Assembly: GCA_002731195.1 (NCBI GenBank)
Contig: PCAI01000041.1
Location: forward strand, 1 to 7,656
Direction of reading: 5' to 3'
DNA: 7,656 nucleotides
Source: Methanobacteriota archaeon
GTDB lineage: Archaea; Thermoplasmatota; Poseidoniia; Poseidoniales; Thalassarchaeaceae
Shown piece after piece: positions 1 to 5,622 of this stretch (positions are counted from its first letter, which is position 1; the number at the start of each line of letters is the position of its first letter). The position numbers were made by a program, and so were the translations under genes. The notes beneath the pieces are model-generated. The model saw only the letters and a list, made by a program, of their open reading frames with translations. It did no database searches and was not told the DNA's origin.

Positions 1-102
1 CTAGGGGTCCCTCTTGCTGTAATAATGAAATTAACTTTGGAAAGCGATCCTCGTACTAAGCCAATAGCAATGATGCTGTCAATGAATCCTAAAAGTGATT
101 AA
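1..102 (+). CDS. C-terminal end of a probable AI-2E family transporter (5' part outside window)
   Basis: An open frame enters from the left edge in frame 1 and ends at TAA 100-102, giving 33 residues. It begins hydrophobic (LGVPLAVIMKLTLES), then continues with a short polar tail (DPRTKPIAMMLS and a few more residues). The pattern of a small-residue/proline membrane segment followed by K-[LI]-x-LE and a charged stretch resembles the last transmembrane helix and tail of AI-2E/PerM-type permeases (PF01594), which export small solutes or exchange ions at the cytoplasmic membrane. This rests on a very short piece and on memory of the family, so the family call is tentative, but that it is a real gene end is fairly likely. 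It converges on the thiamine pyrophosphokinase gene with only 9 bp between the two stop codons. No clear terminator is visible in that gap. Confidence 0.5.
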   Translation, partial: LGVPLAVIMKLTLESDPRTKPIAMMLSMNPKSD

Positions 103-111
103 ACAAATATA

Positions 112-723
112 TTAAATTATCAATACCACTATTCCATCTGCTTTTATTGACACTCTTTTGCCAACTCCCTGGTTATGCAAACCTCTACTCGATAATGATA
201 TTTTTTCATTTTCTATATTCCATTTTGCACCACTAAGAGATAAATTATTACAAGGAGTGAGGGCAAATACAGAAAACTCCTGGCCTCTTTCAACAAATAT
301 TTCAGTATCATCATAGTTAGGGTGGATTCTATATGTTGTTCGTGCCTCATGATGAAGTATTATTTTCACATTATCTTTTATCTCGGCCAAAACTCCCCAT
401 ATGCCAAGCAAATGTTCTGGACTACCTCCATCTATTCCTATTACTCCTATCTCAGTAAATCCTAGTTTTACAAGATAATTTATTGATTTGCCAAAATCAC
501 TGGTATCTTGATTAGACAAATATTCACTCTTCTCCTCCCATTTATTAATATCTATAGAATCCAAATCTCCCAATACTTTCTCAACTTCAATGCCCATGGA
601 TAATGCTATTTCTGCTCCTCCATCTACTCCAAATACTCTCTTATCTTCTACTACGACTCTTCTTACTAAGTCATTAGAAGGAGCTTCTCCATTACACCAT
701 AATATAGCAGTCATAAATCTCAT
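112..723 (-). CDS. Thiamine pyrophosphokinase (TPK)
   Basis: This 203-residue cytosolic enzyme is predicted to transfer diphosphate from ATP to thiamine, giving thiamine diphosphate. The catalytic-domain motifs occur in family order: GVDGGAEIAL (32-41), the acidic GDLDSI (52-57), QDTSDFGKS (72-80) matching the QD-x-TDFEKA signature, and GIDGGSPEHLLG (96-107) at the site of the usual GGRxDHxLxN. The C-terminal part has GAKWNI (165-170) and LHNQGVGKRVSIKADG (182-197), resembling the thiamine-binding beta domain, with HN where SN is usual. Length is normal for the family. The start is ATG 723-721, with a second ATG three codons later. The ATG overlaps the TAA of the upstream COG2309 gene by one base (TAATG), so translation is probably coupled. 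Because TPK acts on free thiamine, it points to thiamine salvage rather than only the ThiE/ThiL route; this is inferred from the family role. Confidence 0.87.
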   Translation of the reverse strand: MRFMTAILWCNGEAPSNDLVRRVVVEDKRVFGVDGGAEIALSMGIEVEKVLGDLDSIDINKWEEKSEYLSNQDTSDFGKSINYLVKLGFTEIGVIGIDGGSPEHLLGIWGVLAEIKDNVKIILHHEARTTYRIHPNYDDTEIFVERGQEFSVFALTPCNNLSLSGAKWNIENEKISLSSRGLHNQGVGKRVSIKADGIVVLII

Positions 724-1757
724 TATTTCCTTCTACGCGCAACTATCTTTCCATCTAAAACTAAATCAGCATCTTCTAGGAGGACAGTTGATTTAATTAT
801 CACACCTCTTTTCTGTATGCCCGTATTTGAATTTCCTCCCAATGCAGTATTGTCTCCAAAGCTAAAATATGCATTACCTCTAACTACTTGATCTTCCAGT
901 ACATTTCCAACAACTTTGGCTCTCGAATTCATTCCAAAGCCAAACTCTGCTACAGTTTTATTTAATTGTAAATCAAGAATTCTTTTACTATGAGGAGGAA
1001 TATTAAAACTCTCAATTATTTTTTCAACATTATCATAACCAGATATCTCAGTAACTCTACCTTCCATTATTGTCATTTCAACCGGCTTAGTGATTAATTC
1101 TCCTTCCCATGAACCATCAAAAACTATCTTCCCATTCATACTACCCTCTTTTGGCATAGTAAATATCCTTCCGGCAGGTAGATTTGTAACTTGTCCAGGC
1201 CTGTTGCAAATCCCATTATCTTCTAAAATCCATCTGGATCCAGTAGTAAATTTTACATCAGTACCAGAAGGAGATGTAACATGTACCTCTCTTCTTCTCC
1301 TGAAGATATTATTCATCCCCGATATTTCAATTTGTAGTGCATTATAATCAGCAGTCATTCCTCCAGTGATAAACATCTCTTTGCTTATTCCTGGCATGGA
1401 TGCTATTCTTACTCCAGTTTTCGAGGCATTAATTCTTGCCTTTGTATGGGTTAATGATTCCTTGGTTGCTATCAGCACGACCCTTGCTTTCCGCATCAAA
1501 TCTCCCACCGGAGCAGGGGGCTCATTTCCAGGTTTGAAGGCAGGTGGAATCATCATCAAGAGTACTCTGTCAGTTACTTCAGCCGCTGCCTCATACAATG
1601 ATCTACCTATTTCTGATGTGTGAGTGTCCGTAATAATAACCACGTCTTCATGGTTTCTAATTTCCATACAGGTTCTGATTATGGAACGTGCTGAAACAAG
1701 CATAGATTCAACAATCTCATCATGAGATAGATTCTCAATACCTGCTTCATCTGACAT
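723..1757 (-). CDS. COG2309/M29-type aminopeptidase homologue lacking most metal ligands (probable pseudoenzyme or altered function)
   Basis: Starting at ATG 1757-1755 the protein is 344 residues. A TTG extension to 1781 would give 352 and is used for numbering here, but it runs almost into the TATA-like box, so the ATG is preferred. The scaffold clearly matches the COG2309 (AmpS/aminopeptidase T-like, NicX-fold) family: VVIITDTHTSEIGRSLYEAA (47-66), ESLTHTKAR (108-116), SMPGISKEMF (128-137), SPSGTD (170-175), NLPAGR (200-205), EGSMNGKIVFDGS (212-224), EFGFGMN (279-285), GNVLEDQ (292-298), GDN (309-311). The family normally binds two metal ions through E in NLPAGE, E in ExGxGxN, H in GTVHIAxGDN, and H and D in HxDG. 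Here these are R205, E279 (kept), Y305, Q323 and R325, so four of five are replaced. Classical metallopeptidase activity is therefore unlikely. There is no frameshift or early stop, so it is maintained as a protein. It is coupled to TPK downstream. No signal peptide is seen, so it should be cytosolic. Confidence 0.8.
   Translation of the reverse strand: MSDEAGIENLSHDEIVESMLVSARSIIRTCMEIRNHEDVVIITDTHTSEIGRSLYEAAAEVTDRVLLMMIPPAFKPGNEPPAPVGDLMRKARVVLIATKESLTHTKARINASKTGVRIASMPGISKEMFITGGMTADYNALQIEISGMNNIFRRRREVHVTSPSGTDVKFTTGSRWILEDNGICNRPGQVTNLPAGRIFTMPKEGSMNGKIVFDGSWEGELITKPVEMTIMEGRVTEISGYDNVEKIIESFNIPPHSKRILDLQLNKTVAEFGFGMNSRAKVVGNVLEDQVVRGNAYFSFGDNTALGGNSNTGIQKRGVIIKSTVLLEDADLVLDGKIVARRRK
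728..732 (-). promoter_or_regulatory. SD-like site AAGGA and TAATG stop-start overlap before TPK
   Basis: On the minus strand AAGGA lies 4 nt before the TPK start, inside the last codons of the upstream gene. The upstream TAA and the TPK ATG share one A. This arrangement suggests reinitiation or coupled translation. The spacing is short, so the SD match itself is only moderate. Confidence 0.4.
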
Positions 1758-1784
1758 GTCTTGTAATTTCCAAATAATCAATCC

Positions 1785-1793
1785 AAATAAATA
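1785..1793 (-). promoter_or_regulatory. TATA-like box for the COG2309-TPK operon
   Basis: The minus strand reads TATTTATTT here, just after the trhO stop. Its centre is about 32 bp upstream of ATG 1757, so with the usual archaeal spacing of about 26 bp, transcription would begin a few bases before that ATG, giving a nearly leaderless mRNA. This supports ATG 1757 over the upstream TTG at 1781 and suggests the operon can be transcribed apart from thrS-trhO. Confidence 0.45.
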
Positions 1794-1800
1794 CTCTTAA

Positions 1801-2619
1801 TCATTCCTTGTTTTTATTTATACAATATGGACAATATTCCATAATTTTGTAATCTTTAGATTTCTGCTCTTCTTTGGATAAAGGCTCTCTACAAATGAAA
1901 CACATTTCAATCTCAGTTTCTTTGAGTTCAGGATTTAATGCAACTCTCTGATCAAAAACAAAACAATCTCCATTCCAATATTCTCCTCCAACTTCTTCAA
2001 AATAATTTAGAACACCCCCTTCTAGTTGTAAGACATTATCCCAACCTTGATTTTCCATTACAACAGATGCTTTCTCACAACGAATTCCTCCGGTACAAAA
2101 CATCACTAATGTTTTTGTTTTGTCAACATCTAGTTTTTCTACAGCGGAAGGAAACTCTCTGAAGGTTTTGATATCTAGGTCTATAGACTTTTCAAAGGTA
2201 CCTATTCTCAATTCATAATCATTTCTCGTATCAAGGAGAAGTATATCTCTCTCTTCATCTAACCATTTTTTCAATTCTTTTGGATCAATTGATGGACTTG
2301 TATATTCTGCTGGCTTAACTTCGTCCAAACCTAATGCAATTATTTCCTTTTTCTTCTTAACAATCATTCTTCGAAATGGTTGATATCCTGTATAACTTGT
2401 TTTTAGCGGAATCCCCACTAAACGTTCATCAAGCTCCATAAAATACATATATTTGTCAATCATGTCTTTAGCTCCTGCTATGAAGAAGTTAATTCCATTA
2501 TCACTAAAGTAGATAGTCCCCTTTAATTCCAATTCCAGACATTTATCTAGAAATTTTATTTTCATTTCTCCAGGATTATTTATATCAATAAATCTGTATC
2601 CGGCAATATTGACAATCAT
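1801..2619 (-). CDS. trhO: TrhO/YceA-like rhodanese-domain protein, predicted tRNA uridine-34 5-hydroxylase
   Basis: This 272-residue protein has the full TrhO (UPF0176) architecture. An N-terminal acylphosphatase-like domain (about 1-100) contains LKGTIYFSDNGINFFIAG (32-49) and the YTGYQPFRRMIVKKKKEI segment (76-93). A rhodanese domain (about 108-215) has LLLDTRNDYELRIGTF (127-142), FREFP (153-157), the active-site loop MFCTGGIRCEKAS (173-185; presumed catalytic Cys175) and QLEGGVLNYFEEV (198-210), followed by CFVFDQRVALN (219-229). The C-terminal tail holds a putative zinc site, C240xxC243 and C263xxC266. In bacteria TrhO performs O2-dependent hydroxylation of U34 to ho5U in tRNAs reading four-codon boxes. 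It lies 11 bp after thrS with an SD-like AGGTG before its ATG, so the two are probably cotranscribed. The family is mainly bacterial, so in an archaeon it suggests transfer. The O2 dependence, if it applies, implies an aerobic host. Confidence 0.88.
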   Translation of the reverse strand: MIVNIAGYRFIDINNPGEMKIKFLDKCLELELKGTIYFSDNGINFFIAGAKDMIDKYMYFMELDERLVGIPLKTSYTGYQPFRRMIVKKKKEIIALGLDEVKPAEYTSPSIDPKELKKWLDEERDILLLDTRNDYELRIGTFEKSIDLDIKTFREFPSAVEKLDVDKTKTLVMFCTGGIRCEKASVVMENQGWDNVLQLEGGVLNYFEEVGGEYWNGDCFVFDQRVALNPELKETEIEMCFICREPLSKEEQKSKDYKIMEYCPYCINKNKE

Positions 2620-2624
2620 TTTTA

Positions 2625-2629
2625 CACCT
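2625..2629 (-). promoter_or_regulatory. Shine-Dalgarno site AGGTG before trhO
   Basis: AGGTG matches part of the archaeal SD consensus GGAGGTGA and ends 5 nt before ATG 2619. It sits in the 11-bp thrS-trhO gap, right after the thrS TAA, consistent with an internal operon gene translated from a leadered message. Confidence 0.55.
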
Positions 2630-2630
2630 A

Positions 2631-4631
2631 TTATTCTTCTGGAACTATGTCTAATGTGGTCTTACGGTTATGGATTTCTTTTTCTATTTCTTGAACAAAT
2701 TCATCAAGCGGTATGCCATTTCTTTGCAAACCATTCCTCGCCCTCACAGAAATTGTCATATTTTCAGATTCTTCATCACCAATTATTGCCATGTATGCAG
2801 GACGCATTTTTCTATGTAATCTTATTTTTTTACCAATAGTATTATCTGAATCATCAATTTTAACTCTTATGCCAGATTTTAATAATTTTTCTGATACCAT
2901 TTTAGCATATTTTTTGTGTTTTTCAGAAATAGTAATTATTTGTACTTGAATAGGTGATAGCCAAGTAGGGAAATTACCTGACCAATGCTCAGTTAGGAAC
3001 GCAACAAATCTCTCATGAGTCGAGAGAGGAGCACGATGTATGACAAACACTTCTCCATTCTCAATGCCGGTTTCATCAGTATATTTCAAACCGAATCTTT
3101 CTTTAGCAGCAAAATCAAGTTGTATTGTGGACATAGATTCTTCTCTGCCTATTGTTGTGGTAAATTGAATATCTACTTTTGGCCCATAGAATGCTGCTTC
3201 TCCTATACTTTCTATGTATGAGACTCCTAAATCATCCAATATCTTTCTGAGATGGTTTTGAGTAGCTTCCCAATTTTCGGGTTGATCTATATATTTCTCA
3301 GTATTTTCCGAATCCCATAGTGAAAGTCTGAAATAATAATCTTCAAAACCAAATGCAGAATAGTAGTCTTGTACCATTTTTATATTATTTGCAAACTCTT
3401 GAGCAACTTGTTCCAAAGTACAGTAAATGTGGGCATCATTCATTGACAACATTCTGACCCTAAGAAGGCCTGCTAGTGTACCTGACATTTCATTACGATA
3501 TACTGTGCCGTATTCAGCAATTCTTAGGGGTAAATCTCTGTACGAACGTTTTTTGTTTCGATAGATGAGATGATGCATCGGACAATTCATTGCTTTAAGA
3601 TAATAAATTCCATCATCCATTTCCATAGGAGGATACATTCCTTCAGCATAATGGGGTAAATGCCCACTTGCTTCAAAAAGCTGTTTTTTACCCAAAACAG
3701 GTGTAGTTACTCTCTGATATCCATATTCTTCTTCAGTTTTTATAGCAAATGCTTCAATAGATGATTTTAAGATTTCTCCATTAGGAAGCCAAACAGGTAG
3801 GCCTTTTCCTATCATTTCATCAATCATATAGAGTTCCATTTCTCTACCTATTTTTTTATGATCCCGTTTTGCCGCTTCTTGTATTTGCTTCTCTCTATTC
3901 CTTAATCCTTCTTTAGTTGCATAACACATTCCATAAATCCTAGTTAATGATTCTCTTTTTGAGTCCGCTCTCCAATAAGCCTGACTAGAACTTGTCAGTT
4001 TAAACCACCTTATCTGAGATGTAGACTCTACATGTGGGCCTCTACATAAATCTACAAATTCTCCCTGTCTATATGCAGTTGAACCTACTTCATACCCTAT
4101 TTTATCATCCATTATTTCTGTTTTGAATTTATTTCCGCCAAACATCTTTCGTAATGAATCATTAGTATGTTCTTCACGCACTATTGGCAAATTTTTCTTC
4201 ATTATTTCCTTCATTTGCTCCTCTATTTTCTTTAATTCCTCATCTCCAACAGGCTGCATAAAAAAATCATAATAAAAACCATGTTCTATTGGAGGCCCTA
4301 TTGTCGGTTTTGCATCAGGATATAATTGCGTTACTGCTTGAGCAAGTAAGTGAGCACACGAGTGTCTAAGAATGTAAAGTCCAGCATCAGATTCGCCATC
4401 AATGGGTTCAATCTTACAATTCGATTCCAGTACTGTAGACATATCTTTTTCTATTCCATCAATCAGTGTGGCCACGACTCCAGATTTACGCCCATGAATA
4501 TCTCTGATTACATCGCCAGCTGTTATGCCAGTTTCATATTCACGAAATTCCCCATCTTCAATTTCAATTTTTACTGTTGACAAGACGAACCCCTCCTGTA
4601 TTACCGAGATACCTCTATCGTATGAAGACAT
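2631..4631 (-). CDS. thrS: Threonyl-tRNA synthetase, bacterial type with editing domain
   Basis: Counted from ATG 4631 the protein is 666 residues; an internal TTG at 4583 would give 650. It charges tRNA-Thr with threonine in the cytosol. In order: TGS domain (about 18-80); the bacterial/eukaryotic-type N2 editing domain (about 85-260) with HxxxH (H90, H94) and C196RGPH200, which deacylates mischarged Ser-tRNA-Thr; class II catalytic core with AMNCPMH (347-353), motif 2 GTVYRNE (375-381), MNDAH (397-401), DFAAKERFGLKY (506-517) and IHRAPLSTHERF (531-542); and the C-terminal HGTP anticodon-binding domain (about 560-655). Zinc ligands are expected at C350, H400 and H532, all present. Most archaeal ThrRS have a different, DTD-like editing domain, so this is a bacterial-type enzyme in an apparently archaeal setting. 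TrhO follows 11 bp downstream. Which start is used is unclear: a TATA-like box favours a leaderless ATG, whereas a strong SD and the usual family N-terminus favour the TTG. Confidence 0.96.
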   Translation of the reverse strand: MSSYDRGISVIQEGFVLSTVKIEIEDGEFREYETGITAGDVIRDIHGRKSGVVATLIDGIEKDMSTVLESNCKIEPIDGESDAGLYILRHSCAHLLAQAVTQLYPDAKPTIGPPIEHGFYYDFFMQPVGDEELKKIEEQMKEIMKKNLPIVREEHTNDSLRKMFGGNKFKTEIMDDKIGYEVGSTAYRQGEFVDLCRGPHVESTSQIRWFKLTSSSQAYWRADSKRESLTRIYGMCYATKEGLRNREKQIQEAAKRDHKKIGREMELYMIDEMIGKGLPVWLPNGEILKSSIEAFAIKTEEEYGYQRVTTPVLGKKQLFEASGHLPHYAEGMYPPMEMDDGIYYLKAMNCPMHHLIYRNKKRSYRDLPLRIAEYGTVYRNEMSGTLAGLLRVRMLSMNDAHIYCTLEQVAQEFANNIKMVQDYYSAFGFEDYYFRLSLWDSENTEKYIDQPENWEATQNHLRKILDDLGVSYIESIGEAAFYGPKVDIQFTTTIGREESMSTIQLDFAAKERFGLKYTDETGIENGEVFVIHRAPLSTHERFVAFLTEHWSGNFPTWLSPIQVQIITISEKHKKYAKMVSEKLLKSGIRVKIDDSDNTIGKKIRLHRKMRPAYMAIIGDEESENMTISVRARNGLQRNGIPLDEFVQEIEKEIHNRKTTLDIVPEE
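4590..4597 (-). promoter_or_regulatory. Strong Shine-Dalgarno AGGAGGGG pointing to an internal TTG start of thrS
   Basis: The minus strand reads AGGAGGGG, a full match to the anti-SD core CCUCCU. AGGAGG ends 8 nt before TTG 4583-4581. Starting there gives MSTVKIEIEDGEF, aligning with the normal beginning of the ThrRS TGS domain. The 16 codons from ATG 4631 up to this TTG use more G/C-ending codons (TCG, CAG, GAG, GGG, TTC, GTC) than the rest of the gene, as untranslated leader sequence might. Confidence 0.6.
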
Positions 4632-4652
4632 TTACAAAATATCGTGTCAAAA

Positions 4653-4664
4653 GTATATATTAAC
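4653..4664 (-). promoter_or_regulatory. TATA box for thrS-trhO overlapping the arcC stop codon
   Basis: The minus strand reads GTTAATATATAC, a good archaeal TATA-like sequence whose first part is the end of the arcC coding region and its TAA. Its centre is about 26 bp upstream of ATG 4631, so transcription should begin at or next to that ATG. It gives thrS-trhO a promoter of their own within the 28-bp arcC-thrS gap. Confidence 0.55.
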
Positions 4665-5568
4665 GTATTACAAATTGCGTTCCAGCATCTCCTGAAATCA
4701 TTTTTTCTAATTCAGAAAGTGAACCTATAACTGCCCTTTCTCCAGTTTTATTTACAAACTCACAAGCAGCCTCTACCTTTGGCCCCATGGATCCCGAATC
4801 AAAAGTATATTGAATCATTTCTTCAGGTGTGACCTTGTCTAATTTCCGTGCCTTTTCGGTACCCCAATCCAAGTAAACTCCATCTGCATCCGTGGCCAAT
4901 ATCAATACTCTGGCATTAAGTTGCGTAGCTAACAAAGCACTTGCCCTATCTTTATCTATCACTACTTCAACTCCTTTCAAACTACCATCCTTTTGATACA
5001 TAGTGGGTATCCCACCTCCTCCGGCACAGATTACTACTGTCCCCTTTTCCAATAGCCAGTGTATGGGTCGCAATTCAAAAATCCTCTGAGGCACAGGTGA
5101 AGGGACTTTTCTTCTCCAATCTTTTCCATCAAGGCCCACAGTCCATCCTTTTTCTTTAGCCAATTTTTTTGCTTCTTTTTCTTCATATATCGGGCCTATT
5201 GGTTTAGTTGGTTTGTCAAATGCTGGGTCTTCTGGATCAACCTCTACCATAGTTAAGATTGTAGCAAATGGAACTTCAATTGGAAGTAAATTACCTAATT
5301 CTTGTTCAATCATATACCCGATCATACCTTCCGTTTGAGCACCTAATACGTCCAGAGGGTACTCTTTAACATCCGTATATGCTGCAGATTGAAGTGACAA
5401 AAGTCCAACTTGTGGTCCATTTCCATGAGTGATGACCAGTTGGTATTCTCCTACTAAGGGAGCTAGTTCCTTAGCTGCTATCTTGACATTATTACGTTGA
5501 TTTTCTGCTGTTAATTCTTCTCCTCTACGTAGAAGCGCGTTCCCTCCAAGTGCCACTACCGCTCTCAT
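4660..5568 (-). CDS. arcC: Carbamate kinase
   Basis: This is a full-length (302 residues) amino-acid-kinase-fold enzyme interconverting carbamoyl phosphate + ADP and ATP + carbamate (NH3 + CO2). Motifs run in family order: [10 protein letters not shown] (4-13), [11 protein letters not shown] (47-57), GYMIEQ (84-89), KPIGP (122-126), [10 protein letters not shown] (151-160), CAGGGGIP (181-188), VEVVIDKD (200-207), LATDADGVY (224-232), [10 protein letters not shown] (259-268) and the closing GTQF (296-299). ATG 5568 is used because the ALGGNAL motif begins only five residues in, as usual. There is no SD before it; a TATA-like element about 29 bp upstream fits a leaderless message. No arginine deiminase, ornithine or other carbamoyltransferase, or purine/ureide degradation gene lies beside it, so whether it makes ATP from carbamoyl phosphate or supplies carbamoyl phosphate cannot be told from here. 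The neighbour across the divergent promoter is an NAD kinase. Confidence 0.95.
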   Translation of the reverse strand: MRAVVALGGNALLRRGEELTAENQRNNVKIAAKELAPLVGEYQLVITHGNGPQVGLLSLQSAAYTDVKEYPLDVLGAQTEGMIGYMIEQELGNLLPIEVPFATILTMVEVDPEDPAFDKPTKPIGPIYEEKEAKKLAKEKGWTVGLDGKDWRRKVPSPVPQRIFELRPIHWLLEKGTVVICAGGGGIPTMYQKDGSLKGVEVVIDKDRASALLATQLNARVLILATDADGVYLDWGTEKARKLDKVTPEEMIQYTFDSGSMGPKVEAACEFVNKTGERAVIGSLSELEKMISGDAGTQFVIR

Positions 5569-5593
5569 GTGATGGCTGGCGAGAGTATGTAGC

Positions 5594-5602
5594 GATAATA
5601 AC
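5594..5602. promoter_or_regulatory. Shared AT-rich core of the arcC / NAD kinase divergent promoter
   Basis: The 54-bp gap 5569-5622 is fairly GC-rich except for one AT-rich block, GATAATAAC on the plus strand (GTTATTATC on the minus). It sits near the midpoint, about 29 bp from the arcC ATG and about 26 bp from the NAD kinase ATG. Both distances suit an archaeal TATA element driving near-leaderless transcripts, so one element may serve both directions. Neither start codon has an SD site. Confidence 0.4.
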
Positions 5603-5622
5603 GTCCATCCCTACCCGACCTC

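Noticed and set aside
103..111. Bidirectional terminator between the transporter end and the TPK end
   Set aside because: Just 9 bp; the minus strand is T-rich here but there is no clear T-run or hairpin that could support a call.
590..796. Plus-strand open frame of 68 codons
   Set aside because: It lies antisense across the TPK/COG2309 junction, where both minus-strand proteins match known families; no RBS and no recognisable product.
1090..1623. Two plus-strand open frames (1090-1347 and 1366-1623), same frame, antisense to the COG2309 gene
   Set aside because: They are the mirror image of a conserved coding region; the hydrophobic composition follows from the codons of the real gene.
1757..1781. 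TTG start extending the COG2309 protein by eight residues
   Set aside because: The extension runs to within 4 bp of the TATA-like box and upstream of the likely transcription start, and it has no SD site; ATG 1757 is a better start.
1758..1800. Possible TPP riboswitch upstream of the TPK operon
   Set aside because: Only 43 bp separate the genes and the predicted transcript is nearly leaderless; there is no room for the aptamer.
1938..2162. Plus-strand open frame of 74 codons inside trhO
   Set aside because: Antisense shadow of the rhodanese domain, with low-complexity composition and no start signal.
2609..3221. Plus-strand open frames (2609-2839, 2713-2949, 3015-3221) opposite the C-terminal part of thrS
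   Set aside because: Phe/Leu/Ser-rich translations are the usual product of reading AT-rich coding DNA backwards; thrS is intact on the other strand.
4350..4580. Plus-strand open frame of 76 codons opposite the thrS N-terminus
   Set aside because: Antisense to the conserved TGS/editing region, with no supporting signals.
5571..5609. Inverted repeat GATGG...CCATC in the arcC/NAD kinase gap as an operator
   Set aside because: Only 5 bp arms with a long spacer and off-centre from the AT-rich core; expected by chance.
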